Below, one piece after another: positions 11,523 to 21,660 of a DNA stretch of 64,000 bases (position 1 is the first letter of the stretch; every line of letters starts with the position of its first letter). Both the position numbers and the translations under genes were made by a program. Source of the stretch: Citrobacter sp. JGM124 (lineage in GTDB: Bacteria; Pseudomonadota; Gammaproteobacteria; Enterobacterales; Enterobacteriaceae). The stretch covers positions 124,001 to 188,000 of the forward strand of contig NZ_JAERJD010000003.1 of the NCBI RefSeq assembly GCF_018257795.1. The letters run 5' to 3'. The notes beneath the pieces were generated by a model. The model did no database searches, had not been told where the DNA came from, and saw only the letters and a list, made by a program, of their open reading frames with translations.

Positions 11523-13286
11523 TCAATTTTTTTTCCAGTAACGCGCTTTAGCGCGTTGTAATTTCTCATAAGCGTTTAACAATGCCTGATGAGCAGGGAA
11601 CGCCAGCAGTGTACTATCCACTGGTTGTAAGCCGTAAAATGGTTCTTCGCCGCTGATTGCTGCGCTGGCCGCTTCAAGAGCTCCGGCACCGTACATCCGG
11701 GAAAAGGCGTGATGATACTGCAGTGGTTCACGTTCTTCTTCCAGGGCTAGCAGGAGCAACGTTTGCAGGCAACGATAGTAGTTGGCGCGTTCTGGTGTGA
11801 AAATGGAAGCATTGAATTCAATGGTCCACTCCGTCCAAATGAGCGCCTGTTCTAAATCACCACCTGCCAGTGCCAGCATGGCTTTTAACTCGCCAATACG
11901 CAGGGTGTACCAGCCGTTATCCTTACCGGTTGCTAAACCGAGGAGTTCACGTACCCGGGTGAAGTCATCGTGACCTTCTTCATCCAGTAGTGTAATCAGA
12001 TCGAGATACTCCTGGGGCTCCGCTTCACTGCCGGGCAGGGACAGTAAGGTATCGCGCAAATGACTGCCCATATTATTATTGGCCAGTAACAAATCTTCAG
12101 CAGGGTAGATATCTGACATGCCCGGGACAATGATACGACAGGCATAGACATCAAGGTGCTGATAATCCGCGATATAAACCGCTTTGCCTTCTTTACTGAA
12201 AATGGCCATCAGTGTGGCAAATTCTTGTTCAGTGGTTCCGGAGAAACTCCAGTCCACGAAGGGATAATCCGCATCCTGTTTAAACATATCCCAGGAGATC
12301 AAACCGCTTGAGTCAATGAAGTGTGTTTCAAGGTTGGTATGTTCAGCCACTTCTTCATCATCAAAGGTGGGGGCAGTAAACACATCCAGGTCTTTAAGGC
12401 CACGGCCTTGCAACAGTTCAGTAACGGTACGTTCAAGGGCAACACCAAAATCTGGATGAGCGCCAAATGAGGCAAAACAAGTCCCGTTAGCTGGGTTGAA
12501 CAGCACCACACAGATAACCGGGTATTTCCCACCCAGTGAGGCATCGTAGCTGAAGATAGGGAAGCCTTCAGCTTCCAGGGTACTGATCGCGTCCAGTACG
12601 CCTGGGTAGCGAGCCAGTACGTCAGCCGGGATTTCTGGCAGGCTGATACTTTCGGCAATGATACGGTTCTTAATATGACGTTCAAAGACTTCAGACAGCG
12701 CCTGAACACGGGCCTCGTTGGCAGTATTTCCCGCAGACATGCCGTTAGAAACATAGAGGTTGCCGACAATATTCATCGGGATGTAAACGGTATTCTGGTC
12801 TGACTGACGAGTAAAGGGAAGAGCGCAGATTCCGCGATCTTCGTTGCCAGATTGCAAGTCAACCAGCATACCGGCGGTTAATTCCTGCTCAGGATCGTAA
12901 AATGCGCGCAGGGTTTCATCAAGAATACCCGCAGGTAATTGATCATCTTCTGGAATAGGGAACCATTTTTCATTGGGATAATGCACAAACTCGCCATTAG
13001 CGATGGCATCACCTAACCAGAAATCGGCAAAGAAATAGTTAGTAGAGAGACGTTCAAAGTACTCACCCAATGCTGAAGCCAGCGCGGCTTTTTTGGTGGC
13101 ACCTTTACCGTTGGTAAAACACAAAGGACAATCTTTGTCGCGAATATGGACTGACCAGACATTAGGAACAGGATTCAGCCATGAGGCCTCTTCGATGTTA
13201 AAACCGAGGTCAGTGAGTTGTTTTTGGAAGCGAGCAATCGAGTCTTCCAGTGCGGCATCTTTGCCGGGAATAAAGGTTTGGGTCAT
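11523..13286 (-). CDS. ycaO: YcaO, founding member of the YcaO-domain family
   Basis: YcaO proteins are ATP-dependent cyclodehydratase-like enzymes. The E. coli protein is implicated in beta-methylthiolation of ribosomal protein S12 together with RimO; its exact chemistry is unsettled. The protein is 587 residues (E. coli 586). The N-terminal two thirds is the YcaO ATP-binding domain, with conserved phrases NGKGATKKAALASALGE and SNGMSAGNT; the C-terminal third is the TPR-like extension. It does not end in the Pro-rich tail of azoline-forming YcaOs. I start at MTQTFIPGKD (13286) by homology; an upstream 36-codon extension is open but unsupported. The ribosome binding site is weak. Confidence 0.94.
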   Translation of the reverse strand: MTQTFIPGKDAALEDSIARFQKQLTDLGFNIEEASWLNPVPNVWSVHIRDKDCPLCFTNGKGATKKAALASALGEYFERLSTNYFFADFWLGDAIANGEFVHYPNEKWFPIPEDDQLPAGILDETLRAFYDPEQELTAGMLVDLQSGNEDRGICALPFTRQSDQNTVYIPMNIVGNLYVSNGMSAGNTANEARVQALSEVFERHIKNRIIAESISLPEIPADVLARYPGVLDAISTLEAEGFPIFSYDASLGGKYPVICVVLFNPANGTCFASFGAHPDFGVALERTVTELLQGRGLKDLDVFTAPTFDDEEVAEHTNLETHFIDSSGLISWDMFKQDADYPFVDWSFSGTTEQEFATLMAIFSKEGKAVYIADYQHLDVYACRIIVPGMSDIYPAEDLLLANNNMGSHLRDTLLSLPGSEAEPQEYLDLITLLDEEGHDDFTRVRELLGLATGKDNGWYTLRIGELKAMLALAGGDLEQALIWTEWTIEFNASIFTPERANYYRCLQTLLLLALEEEREPLQYHHAFSRMYGAGALEAASAAISGEEPFYGLQPVDSTLLAFPAHQALLNAYEKLQRAKARYWKKN

Positions 13287-13617
13287 GGCTTTCACTATTG
13301 GAGGTACGAAAGAGTCCGATAATACGTGTTTTGCCGACAGGACGCTATCTTCCCCTGACGAGGATAAACCCAGCCAGAAGCACAATTTTAACATGACAAC
13401 AATGGGGTTTTATCCTGGTGGCTTATAGGGTTAGCCCTGGCTTACTTACTGTTTTGCCGATATAAACTCGGCACTTTTCCCCACTGATGGCATATTGTAT
13501 GGTTGGGTTTCATGCCTGTTCTCTCCTTGGTGCGGATTAACCGTTGCATCATGCTATCGGTGAGTGATAAAACCGATAAGGTTATCAAACTTATTGGTTG
13601 AGGCGTGGTGAGGGGAA
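13287..13617. other. ycaO-serC divergent intergenic region
   Basis: This 331-base region must hold the promoters of both ycaO (minus) and serC (plus). No gene is convincing in it. A short hairpin GCCGA/TCGGC lies near 13455-13471, and two abutting palindromes lie at 13555-13586. I cannot assign promoter hexamers with confidence. Confidence 0.5.
13555..13586. promoter_or_regulatory. Two overlapping inverted repeats upstream of serC
   Basis: TATCGGT (13555-13561) and ACCGATA (13572-13578) form a perfect 7-bp inverted repeat with a 10-base spacer. GATAAGGTTATC (13575-13586) overlaps its right arm and has perfect 5-bp arms. They end 31 bases before the serC ATG, so they may be an operator or a leader hairpin. 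Confidence 0.4.
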
Positions 13618-14703
13618 ATGACACAGATATACAATTTTAGTTCTGGACCGGCGATGTTACCGGCTGAAGTTCTGCGTCGTGCACAGCAAGATTTATGTGA
13701 CTGGCAGGGTTTGGGCACCTCGGTGATGGAGATAAGTCATCGCAGTAAAGAGTTTATTCAGGTTGCGCAGGAGTCGGAAAAAGATCTGCGAACTCTGTTG
13801 CAAATCCCCTCCAACTATAAAGTGTTATTCTGCCATGGGGGGGGGCGTGGGCAATTTGCAGGTGTGCCACTGAATCTGCTGGGGGATAAAACCACTGCTG
13901 ACTATTTTGATGGCGGCTACTGGGCAGCCAGTGCCATCAAAGAAGCGAAGAAGTACTGCCAGCCTGTTTCCCATGACGTAAAAATTACAGTAGAAGGGAA
14001 GCGAGCAATCAAGCCAATGCGTGAATGGCAAGTTTCTGAAAACAGCGCGTATCTGCACTACTGCCCCAATGAAACCATTGATGGGATTGCTATCGATGAG
14101 ACACCTGATTTTGGTGACACCATTGTGGCCGCGGACTTTTCGTCCACTATTTTATCCCGCCCACTGGATATTAGTCGTTTCGGTGTGATTTATGCCGGGG
14201 CGCAGAAAAATATCGGTCCGGCAGGTTTGACCCTGGTGATTGTGCGTGAAGATCTGTTGGGTAAAGCACATCAGGCATGCCCATCCATTCTTGACTATTC
14301 CGTACTGGATCAGAATGATTCCATGTTCAACACGCCGCCAACGTTTGCCTGGTACCTGGCGGGCCTGGTATTTAAGTGGCTGAAAGCCCAGGGCGGAGTG
14401 GCAGCCATGGATCAAATTAATCAGACTAAAGCTGACTTGTTGTATAGCGTGATTGATAACAGTGATTTCTATCGTAACGATGTGGCTACCAGCAACCGTT
14501 CACGCATGAATATCCCGTTCCAGCTTGCTGATAATACGCTGGACAAACAGTTCCTCGAGGAGTCTTTTGATGCAGGATTACATGCCCTGAAAGGCCACCG
14601 CGTCGTCGGGGGAATGCGAGCCTCTATTTATAATGCTATGCCTCTGGAAGGTGTCAAAGCATTGACCGACTTTATGATAGACTTCGAGCGTCGCAGAGGT
14701 TAA
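13618..14703 (+). CDS. serC: Phosphoserine/phosphohydroxythreonine aminotransferase SerC
   Basis: SerC is a PLP enzyme that transaminates 3-phosphohydroxypyruvate to phosphoserine (serine synthesis) and acts in pyridoxal phosphate synthesis. The 361 residues match the family length. The PLP lysine is in [10 protein letters not shown], and the N-terminal signature [10 protein letters not shown] is intact. The ATG at 13618 has GAGGGGAA immediately upstream. serC-aroA is the standard mixed-function operon, here with an intervening terminator-like hairpin. Confidence 0.98.
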   Translation: MTQIYNFSSGPAMLPAEVLRRAQQDLCDWQGLGTSVMEISHRSKEFIQVAQESEKDLRTLLQIPSNYKVLFCHGGGRGQFAGVPLNLLGDKTTADYFDGGYWAASAIKEAKKYCQPVSHDVKITVEGKRAIKPMREWQVSENSAYLHYCPNETIDGIAIDETPDFGDTIVAADFSSTILSRPLDISRFGVIYAGAQKNIGPAGLTLVIVREDLLGKAHQACPSILDYSVLDQNDSMFNTPPTFAWYLAGLVFKWLKAQGGVAAMDQINQTKADLLYSVIDNSDFYRNDVATSNRSRMNIPFQLADNTLDKQFLEESFDAGLHALKGHRVVGGMRASIYNAMPLEGVKALTDFMIDFERRRG

Positions 14704-14713
14704 TCATACCTGA

Positions 14714-14740
14714 CCCCATAGTCGGACCTGTGGGGTTTTT
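14714..14740 (+). terminator. Intra-operon terminator between serC and aroA
   Basis: An 8-bp stem CCCCATAG/CTGTGGGG with one wobble pair and a 6-base loop, followed by TTTTTATTTT. A partial terminator at this place is also known for the E. coli serC-aroA operon and would lower aroA relative to serC. Confidence 0.8.
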
Positions 14741-14769
14741 ATTTTGTCTGTATTGAGAGTATTTTTTCC

Positions 14770-16056
14770 ATGCTGGAATCCCTGACATTACAACCCATCA
14801 GTCTGGTTGACGGAACCATTAATCTTCCTGGTTCAAAGAGCGTTTCTAATCGCGCATTATTGCTGGCAGCGTTGGCAAGTGGCACCACGGTGCTGACCAA
14901 TTTGCTGGACAGTGATGATGTTCGACACATGCTCAATGCGTTAAGTACCCTGGGAGTGACTTATACGCTCTCCGCCGATCGTCGACGTTGTGAAGTCACT
15001 GGTGTCGGTGGACCCCTGCAGGTTGCAGGGCCACATGAACTCTTTTTAGGTAATGCCGGTACCGCTATGCGTCCATTGGCCGCAGCATTGTGCCTGGGCA
15101 ACAATGATATCGTACTGACCGGTGAACCCCGGATGAAAGAGCGTCCTATTGGACATCTGGTTGATGCCTTGCGTCAGGGTGGGGCACAAGTCGATTATCT
15201 GGAACAAGTGGATTACCCACCGATTCACCTGCATGGTGGGTATGTCGGCGGTAAAGTGACGGTTGATGGCAGTGTTTCTAGCCAGTTCCTTACGGCGCTG
15301 CTCATGGCCGCCCCTCTGGCTAAAGAAGAGACTGAAATTACGATTAAAGGTGATTTAGTCTCCAGACCTTATATCGATATCACACTGAATTTGATGGCAA
15401 CCTTTGGTGTAACGATTGAAAACCGTAATTACCAGAGCTTCCTGGTAAAAGGAGGGCAACAGTACCAGTCACCAGGACATTATCTGGTGGAGGGGGATGC
15501 CTCTTCTGCTTCCTATTTCCTTGCCGCAGCTGCAATTAAAGGTGGCAAAGTGACGGTAACCGGCATCGGTCGTCACAGCGTCCAGGGCGATATCCGTTTT
15601 GCCGATGTACTGGAAAAAATGGGGGCGAAAATCACCTGGGGCGATGACTTTATTGCTTGTGAGCGTGGTGAGTTAAACGCCATTGATATGGATATGAATC
15701 ATATTCCTGATGCCGCCATGACCATTGCGACCACTGCACTGTTTGCCAGGGGCACTACAACCTTACGTAATATCTATAACTGGCGTGTTAAAGAAACAGA
15801 CCGCCTGAGTGCCATGGCAACAGAACTGCGTAAAGTAGGCGCTGAGGTAGAAGAAGGAGAAGACTACATCAGGGTTACGCCACCAGCTCGTCTTAAATTT
15901 GCTGAAATTGGTACTTATAATGACCATCGTATGGCCATGTGTTTTTCACTGGTGGCGCTTTCTGATACGCCTGTCACTATTCTTGACCCAAAATGTACCG
16001 CCAAGACCTTCCCGGATTATTTTGAACAACTGGCGGGCATCAGCACGCTTTCTTGA
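14770..16056 (+). CDS. aroA: 3-phosphoshikimate 1-carboxyvinyltransferase (EPSP synthase) AroA
   Basis: AroA joins PEP to shikimate-3-phosphate in chorismate synthesis. The protein is 428 residues with the two-domain inside-out barrel layout. The class I, glyphosate-sensitive signature [11 protein letters not shown] is intact, as are the lysine in [10 protein letters not shown] near residue 22 and the catalytic phrases KETDRL and NDHRMAM. The ATG at 14770 lies 66 bases after serC with a poor ribosome binding site. That suggests it depends partly on serC read-through. Confidence 0.98.
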   Translation: MLESLTLQPISLVDGTINLPGSKSVSNRALLLAALASGTTVLTNLLDSDDVRHMLNALSTLGVTYTLSADRRRCEVTGVGGPLQVAGPHELFLGNAGTAMRPLAAALCLGNNDIVLTGEPRMKERPIGHLVDALRQGGAQVDYLEQVDYPPIHLHGGYVGGKVTVDGSVSSQFLTALLMAAPLAKEETEITIKGDLVSRPYIDITLNLMATFGVTIENRNYQSFLVKGGQQYQSPGHYLVEGDASSASYFLAAAAIKGGKVTVTGIGRHSVQGDIRFADVLEKMGAKITWGDDFIACERGELNAIDMDMNHIPDAAMTIATTALFARGTTTLRNIYNWRVKETDRLSAMATELRKVGAEVEEGEDYIRVTPPARLKFAEIGTYNDHRMAMCFSLVALSDTPVTILDPKCTAKTFPDYFEQLAGISTLS

Positions 16057-16097
16057 GTGAATTCTCTGCGCTGTCTCTGACCTGCTCATCAGTACGA

Positions 16098-16128
16098 AAA
16101 AGGAAACAGCGTGTTTCCTTTTCTTTTG
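16098..16128 (+). terminator. Terminator of serC-aroA
   Basis: An 11-bp stem AAAAGGAAACA/TGTTTCCTTTT with loop GCG and a T-rich tail CTTTTG, 41 bases after the aroA stop. Confidence 0.8.
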
Positions 16129-16285
16129 CCTGTTGATTCAATGCACAGAAAAGAAATATTGGGTGATTCTTCGGCATTTGGCTCGCTGAGGCAGGATATT
16201 TCTGATGAAAAATAACGATTCCGGGCATTGGGAGGCTATAATGCCCGGAATTGATATTCCGTGAGTCTGGCGAAAGGGGAAAATG

Positions 16286-16969
16286 ATGACAGCGACTGTC
16301 CCAGTAATAACGGTTGATGGCCCAAGTGGTGCGGGCAAGGGCACCCTTTGTAAAGCTTTAGCTAAAGCGTTGCAATGGCATTTGCTCGACTCAGGCGCGA
16401 TTTATCGTGTACTGGCGTTAGCGGCGTTACATCATCATGTGGATATCACATCTGAAGAGACGTTGGTGCCGATCGCGGCGCATCTGGATGTTCGATTTGT
16501 TTCAACAGAAATGCGGGTCGCAACGATTCTTGAGGGGGAGGATGTAAGTGCTGAAATTCGGACTCAGGAAGTGGCTGAAGTCGCCTCCAGGATTGCCGCA
16601 TTCCCTCGCGTACGGGAAGCATTGCTCCGTCGTCAGCGGGCGTTCCGCGAGTTACCGGGTTTAATTGCTGATGGGCGTGATATGGGAACTGTCGTGTTCC
16701 CGGACGCTCAGGTAAAGATTTTTCTTGATGCTTCTGCAGAAGAACGTGCTGACAGACGCATGCGACAGTTGCAGGAGCAAGGTATTAGTGTTAACTTTGA
16801 GCGCCTTTTGGTCGAGATAAAGGATCGGGACGACAGAGATCGTAACCGCCCTGTCGCACCATTAGTGGCAGCTGCAGATGCTTTAGTACTGGATTCAACC
16901 AGTATGAGTATCGAGCAAGTGATTGAAAAATCACTACAATACGCCAAAAATAAATTGGCGCTCGTTTGA
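16286..16969 (+). CDS. cmk: Cytidylate kinase Cmk
   Basis: Cmk phosphorylates CMP and dCMP to the diphosphates. The protein is 227 residues, as in E. coli. The P-loop GPSGAGKG lies near residues 12-19, and the CMP-binding and lid segments include [12 protein letters not shown] and [10 protein letters not shown]. Two ATGs are adjacent (16283, 16286). I prefer the second: it matches the E. coli N-terminus and sits 5 bases from AGGGGA, while the first is only 2 bases away. rpsA follows after 117 bases, the usual pairing. Confidence 0.96.
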   Translation: MTATVPVITVDGPSGAGKGTLCKALAKALQWHLLDSGAIYRVLALAALHHHVDITSEETLVPIAAHLDVRFVSTEMRVATILEGEDVSAEIRTQEVAEVASRIAAFPRVREALLRRQRAFRELPGLIADGRDMGTVVFPDAQVKIFLDASAEERADRRMRQLQEQGISVNFERLLVEIKDRDDRDRNRPVAPLVAAADALVLDSTSMSIEQVIEKSLQYAKNKLALV

Positions 16970-17086
16970 AATAACGATCAAGTTCCGAATACCTGCTGCA
17001 ATGGATTGTGAGCAGGCATGTGAAACAACCCCATCCGGCATGATGCTAGATGGACGTTAAATTGAAGAATCCTGAAGATTATCAAT
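16970..17086 (+). promoter_or_regulatory. rpsA leader
   Basis: The 117-base cmk-rpsA gap ends in a leader without a strong Shine-Dalgarno; only GAAG is present, near 17071. In E. coli rpsA this non-canonical initiation region, folded into hairpins, is bound and autorepressed by S1. The same arrangement is likely here, but I have not folded it. Confidence 0.5.
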
Positions 17087-18760
17087 ATGACTGAATCTTT
17101 TGCTCAACTCTTTGAAGAGTCCCTGAAAGAAATCGAAACCCGCCCGGGTTCCATTGTTCGTGGTGTTGTTGTTGCTATCGATAAAGATATCGTACTGGTT
17201 GATGCCGGTCTGAAATCTGAGTCCGCCATTCCGGCTGAGCAGTTCAAAAACGCCCAAGGCGAACTGGAAATTCAGGTCGGTGACGAAGTTGACGTTGCTC
17301 TGGATGCAGTAGAAGACGGCTTCGGTGAAACCCTGCTGTCCCGCGAGAAAGCTAAACGTCATGAAGCTTGGATCACGCTGGAAAAAGCTTACGAAGATGC
17401 TGAAACTGTTACCGGTGTTATCAACGGCAAAGTCAAGGGCGGCTTCACTGTTGAGCTGAACGGCATTCGTGCGTTCCTGCCAGGTTCACTGGTAGACGTT
17501 CGTCCAGTCCGTGACACTCTGCACCTGGAAGGTAAAGAGCTTGAATTTAAAGTCATCAAGCTTGACCAGAAGCGTAACAACGTTGTTGTTTCCCGTCGTG
17601 CAGTTATCGAGTCTGAAAACAGCGCAGAACGTGATCAGCTGCTGGAAAACCTGCAAGAAGGCATGGAAGTTAAAGGTATCGTTAAGAACCTCACTGACTA
17701 CGGTGCATTCGTTGACCTGGGTGGCGTTGATGGCCTGCTGCACATCACCGATATGGCATGGAAACGCGTTAAGCATCCAAGCGAAATCGTAAATGTTGGC
17801 GATGAAATCACTGTTAAAGTTCTGAAATTTGACCGTGAGCGTACTCGTGTTTCCCTCGGCCTGAAACAGCTGGGCGAAGATCCATGGGTTGCTATCGCTA
17901 AACGTTACCCAGAAGGTACTCGCCTGACTGGTCGCGTGACTAACCTGACTGATTACGGCTGCTTCGTAGAAATCGAAGAAGGCGTAGAAGGCCTGGTACA
18001 CGTGTCTGAAATGGACTGGACCAACAAAAACATCCACCCATCTAAAGTGGTTAACGTGGGTGATGTTGTAGAAGTTATGGTTCTGGATATCGACGAAGAA
18101 CGTCGTCGTATCTCCCTGGGTCTGAAGCAGTGTAAATCTAACCCATGGCAGCAGTTTGCAGAGACCCACAACAAAGGCGATCGTGTTGAAGGTAAAATCA
18201 AGTCTATCACTGACTTTGGTATCTTCATCGGCCTGGACGGTGGTATCGACGGCCTGGTTCACCTGTCTGACATCTCCTGGAACGTTGCAGGCGAAGAAGC
18301 AGTACGTGAATACAAAAAAGGTGATGAAATCGCCGCTGTTGTTCTGCAAGTTGACGCAGAACGTGAGCGTATCTCCCTGGGCGTTAAGCAACTGGCTGAA
18401 GATCCGTTCAACAACTATGTTGCACTGAACAAAAAAGGCACTATCGTTAACGGTAAAGTGACCGCAGTTGATGCTAAAGGTGCTACAGTCGAACTGGCTG
18501 ATGGCGTTGAAGGCTACCTGCGTGCTTCCGAAGCGTCACGTGACCGCGTTGAAGATGCAACTCTGGTTCTGAATGTTGGCGACGATGTAGAAGCTAAATT
18601 CACCGGTGTTGATCGCAAAAACCGCATTGTTAGCCTGTCTGTACGTGCTAAAGACGAAGCTGACGAGAAAGATGCAATTGCTTCTGTTAACAACAAACCA
18701 GAAGAAGGCAATTTCTCTAACGCTATGGCTGAAGCATTTAAAGCAGCTAAAGGCGAATAA
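17087..18760 (+). CDS. rpsA: 30S ribosomal protein S1 RpsA
   Basis: S1 is the large RNA-binding ribosomal protein that recruits structured mRNAs to the 30S subunit. The 557 residues equal the E. coli length. It has six S1/OB repeats. The later ones are recognisable by repeated phrases such as [34 protein letters not shown] and ISLGLKQ, at about 90-residue spacing. Codon use is strongly biased to optimal codons. The neighbour order cmk-rpsA-ihfB is conserved. Confidence 0.98.
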   Translation: MTESFAQLFEESLKEIETRPGSIVRGVVVAIDKDIVLVDAGLKSESAIPAEQFKNAQGELEIQVGDEVDVALDAVEDGFGETLLSREKAKRHEAWITLEKAYEDAETVTGVINGKVKGGFTVELNGIRAFLPGSLVDVRPVRDTLHLEGKELEFKVIKLDQKRNNVVVSRRAVIESENSAERDQLLENLQEGMEVKGIVKNLTDYGAFVDLGGVDGLLHITDMAWKRVKHPSEIVNVGDEITVKVLKFDRERTRVSLGLKQLGEDPWVAIAKRYPEGTRLTGRVTNLTDYGCFVEIEEGVEGLVHVSEMDWTNKNIHPSKVVNVGDVVEVMVLDIDEERRRISLGLKQCKSNPWQQFAETHNKGDRVEGKIKSITDFGIFIGLDGGIDGLVHLSDISWNVAGEEAVREYKKGDEIAAVVLQVDAERERISLGVKQLAEDPFNNYVALNKKGTIVNGKVTAVDAKGATVELADGVEGYLRASEASRDRVEDATLVLNVGDDVEAKFTGVDRKNRIVSLSVRAKDEADEKDAIASVNNKPEEGNFSNAMAEAFKAAKGE

Positions 18761-18789
18761 TCTACCCTATACTTATGTAAGGTAGATAA

Positions 18790-18811
18790 CAGGGCGACTT
18801 CGGTCGCCCTG
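18790..18811 (+). terminator. rpsA 3' hairpin, probable terminator
   Basis: A 9-bp GC-rich stem CAGGGCGAC/GTCGCCCTG capped by a TTCG tetraloop lies 29 bases after the rpsA stop. The T tract is weak (GTTCGGTTG), so termination may be partial, allowing some read-through to ihfB. Confidence 0.65.
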
Positions 18812-18858
18812 GTTCGGTTGATAGCTGTAAGTTTATTTTAATAAAAACTGGAGGAATC

Positions 18859-19146
18859 ATGACCAAGTCAGAATTAATTGAAAGACTTGCAAGCCAGCAC
18901 TCGCATATTCCAGCGAAATCCGTGGAAGATGCAGTTAAAGAGATGCTGGAACATATGGCCTCTACGCTCGCCCAAGGCGAACGTATTGAAATCCGAGGTT
19001 TCGGCAGTTTTTCCTTACACTATCGTGCACCTCGCACCGGTCGTAACCCAAAAACAGGTGATAAAGTTTCTCTGGAAGGTAAATACGTTCCCCACTTTAA
19101 GCCTGGTAAAGAGCTACGTGACCGTGCCAATATCTATGGTAATTAA
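18859..19146 (+). CDS. ihfB: Integration host factor subunit beta IhfB
   Basis: IhfB pairs with IhfA to bend DNA at specific sites in replication, recombination and transcription. The protein is 95 residues, one longer than E. coli because of a terminal Asn. The DNABII signature [18 protein letters not shown] is intact, with the conserved proline that intercalates in the minor groove in the beta arm. The ATG at 18859 has GGAGGA upstream. Confidence 0.98.
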   Translation: MTKSELIERLASQHSHIPAKSVEDAVKEMLEHMASTLAQGERIEIRGFGSFSLHYRAPRTGRNPKTGDKVSLEGKYVPHFKPGKELRDRANIYGN

Positions 19147-19169
19147 TGTTTCGGCATTAATGACGAAAA

Positions 19170-19197
19170 ACGATACCTCAGGGTGTCGTTTTTTTTT
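19170..19197 (+). terminator. Terminator of ihfB
   Basis: An 8-bp stem ACGATACC/GGTGTCGT with one wobble and loop TCAG, followed by a run of eight T. Confidence 0.9.
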
Positions 19198-19358
19198 GCC
19201 CGTCATCTATGAACTGAGAGAGAGCGCTCACAAAGGATGACTGGGCTGCATAATCGATAAATTTCCCCGGTAGCCTGTCGTAGAATACTGTTTTTTCACC
19301 AGACATCGGTTTGCGAACAGCGCACGCTTCAGGCAGTAAAAGCAATAAGAGTGCATCC

Positions 19359-21623
19359 ATGCTTCGCTCAGCCTGCCTGATATTTATCGCCGGACTTCTG
19401 CCACTGCTTTGGTTGCCGGGCATCCCGTCACTGCCCTGGCTAGTAGGGTTGCTTCTCCTGGCCCTGGTGCTGCTCTCGCGCCAATGGCAAGGCTATCAAA
19501 AAGGGGGGCTATTACTACTCTCCTTTTGCTGGGGATGCCTGTTTGCGACTCAAATCCTGAGCTTTTTTCAACATATTCCTCAAACGCCAGTCAGTGCGGA
19601 TGTCATCGTCGTGCGCAGTGACGGGGAGCAATATCATGAGGTGAAAATAGTGCGCCTTTCTGGCAGGCTGTTATTTCCTCAGCCAGGTGTAAGAATTCAC
19701 AGCACCAAGTTGCCATCCCCAGTATGTGCCGGACAACGTTTGAGACTAAAAATTAAATTACGGCCATTACACGGACAGCTAAATGAGGGGGGATTCGATA
19801 GTCAGCGTTTTTACCTGGCGCAGAATTTACTGTTTAGCGGGCACGTGTTGAGTGCCCGGGTACTCTCTGATGGCTGTAGTTTACAATCCAGCTGGATGTC
19901 GGCGGTGCTGAACCGAACCGCTGACTTACCGATGCAGGGTATTATTATCGCTCTGGCCTTTGGTGAACGTCTTGGGCTGTCTGCAGAGCAGAAACAGCTC
20001 CTTAATCAGACGGGTACAGCCCATTTAATGGCGATATCAGGGATGCATATCTCCCTGGCGGCGGGGCTTGGCTGGTTGGCTGGCAGAGCCTGTCAGTTGA
20101 TGATACCGTCACATCGTATCGGCTATCGATTTCCGCTGTTATGTTCCCTGGTACTGGCCTTGGGTTATACCTGGTTATCAGGCTGCAATCCCCCCGCGTT
20201 ACGGGCCATGTTTGCATTAACTATTTGGTCTGTACTACGCCTCAGTGGGCGGAAATGGGTTTCATGGGATGTCTGGCTACTCTGCATTGCAGGTATCTTA
20301 TTACATAATCCATTAGTATTACTTTCCGACAGTTTCTGTCTTTCTGCTCTGGCTGTGGCCTCACTGCTGTTTTGGTATCAATGGATGCCGTTGAACAGTC
20401 AGTTCAGAAGGTACCCATGGTTCTTACGTTATCCAGTTCAGTTACTCCACCTGCAACTCGGTATCATGTTGTTACTGTTACCCCTGCAAATTAATATTTT
20501 CCACGGCATCAGTCTCAGTGCTCTGGTCGCGAACTTTTTTGCTATTCCTCTTATCTCTTTTATTGTTGTACCGCTGCTACTTGTCGCGCTATTGATAAAT
20601 GATATCGGTCAGTCAGGGGCATGGCTCTGGTGGGTGGTTGATCGCGTATTAATCTTCCTGTTCTACCTACTGGCATGTTTACCCGAAGGCTGGCTGAACG
20701 TAGAGAAAAGGGGGATGTGGGCGAGCATTATCGGGTGGACGGGTGTTATATGGTGGCGTACAGGAGCATGGCAGCATTATAAAGCAGCCTTACTGGTGGC
20801 CGTTACTGGGGTTGCTCTCAGTCACCAGCGTGGCGTCACCCCACCCCAAGTATGGCAGATGACGATGCTGGACATTGGTCATGGGTTAGCCGTCGCTATT
20901 ATTCGTGACCACCGGGTTCTGCTTTACGATACCGGGGGCATATGGGCTGGCGGTGATGCGGGCCAGCAAACCATTATCCCGTGGTTAAAATGGCATAACC
21001 TGACACTTGATGCCATTGTATTGAGCCATGAACACCTTGACCATGTAGGTGGGCTGAAAAGCTTGCAACGCTGGTTGCCTGGCGTCAGTGTGCGTAGTTC
21101 TCTGGGTTGGGATAACCATTTACCTTGCTATCGCGGTACCCGGTGGGAATGGCAAGGGCTGGAATTTGATGTTCTTTGGCCACCACCGGAAGAACGACTC
21201 CGGGGAAATAATAACTCTTGTGTTATCCGGGTTTCCGATGGTTACCACCGTTTACTTTTAACAGGGGACTTGGAGGCAAGTGCAGAGTTTGCGCTATTGA
21301 GAAAGGAGAATATGTCCCTGCAGGCGGACTATATCCAGGTGCCTCACCACGGTAGCCGAACATCATCGACAGAAACATTTCTAAAAGCGGTTGCCGGGCG
21401 GGCGGCATTTGCCTCAACCTCACGCTATAATCAATGGCATTTACCCTCTTCTGCGGTGGTGACTCGTTATAAAGAAAGAGGTTATCAATGGTACGATACA
21501 CCCCACTCAGGTCAGCTTACACTCGCAATCGACCATAAAAAATGGGAAATTAATGGCTTCAGGGAGCAAATAGTTCCCCGTTGGTATCATCAGTGGTTTG
21601 GCGTCATCACTGATAATGAGTAG
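19359..21623 (+). CDS. comEC: ComEC/Rec2-family DNA uptake channel homologue (YcaI)
   Basis: This is a polytopic inner-membrane protein of the ComEC family, which in competent bacteria carries single-stranded DNA across the membrane; in enterobacteria its role is less clear. Starting at the ATG at 19359 gives 754 residues, as in E. coli YcaI. A TTG 16 codons upstream is also in frame, but its extension is hydrophilic and unsupported. An N-terminal OB-like domain is followed by the competence membrane domain (about residues 200-480). The C-terminal metallo-beta-lactamase fold has the metal motif SHEHLDH. Position before msbA is conserved. Confidence 0.92.
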   Translation: MLRSACLIFIAGLLPLLWLPGIPSLPWLVGLLLLALVLLSRQWQGYQKGGLLLLSFCWGCLFATQILSFFQHIPQTPVSADVIVVRSDGEQYHEVKIVRLSGRLLFPQPGVRIHSTKLPSPVCAGQRLRLKIKLRPLHGQLNEGGFDSQRFYLAQNLLFSGHVLSARVLSDGCSLQSSWMSAVLNRTADLPMQGIIIALAFGERLGLSAEQKQLLNQTGTAHLMAISGMHISLAAGLGWLAGRACQLMIPSHRIGYRFPLLCSLVLALGYTWLSGCNPPALRAMFALTIWSVLRLSGRKWVSWDVWLLCIAGILLHNPLVLLSDSFCLSALAVASLLFWYQWMPLNSQFRRYPWFLRYPVQLLHLQLGIMLLLLPLQINIFHGISLSALVANFFAIPLISFIVVPLLLVALLINDIGQSGAWLWWVVDRVLIFLFYLLACLPEGWLNVEKRGMWASIIGWTGVIWWRTGAWQHYKAALLVAVTGVALSHQRGVTPPQVWQMTMLDIGHGLAVAIIRDHRVLLYDTGGIWAGGDAGQQTIIPWLKWHNLTLDAIVLSHEHLDHVGGLKSLQRWLPGVSVRSSLGWDNHLPCYRGTRWEWQGLEFDVLWPPPEERLRGNNNSCVIRVSDGYHRLLLTGDLEASAEFALLRKENMSLQADYIQVPHHGSRTSSTETFLKAVAGRAAFASTSRYNQWHLPSSAVVTRYKERGYQWYDTPHSGQLTLAIDHKKWEINGFREQIVPRWYHQWFGVITDNE

Positions 21624-21660
21624 AATGTACGGCTATTTCATATAAGGCTGGTTCGATTTA

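Noticed and set aside
17486-18391. 301-codon open frame antisense to rpsA
   Set aside because: It arises from the codon bias of the highly expressed rpsA gene; the Phe/Val/Asn-rich translation shows no domain.
19311-19358. TTG-initiated N-terminal extension of ComEC
   Set aside because: The extension is hydrophilic and unlike the family N-terminus; the ATG at 19359 gives the E. coli length exactly.
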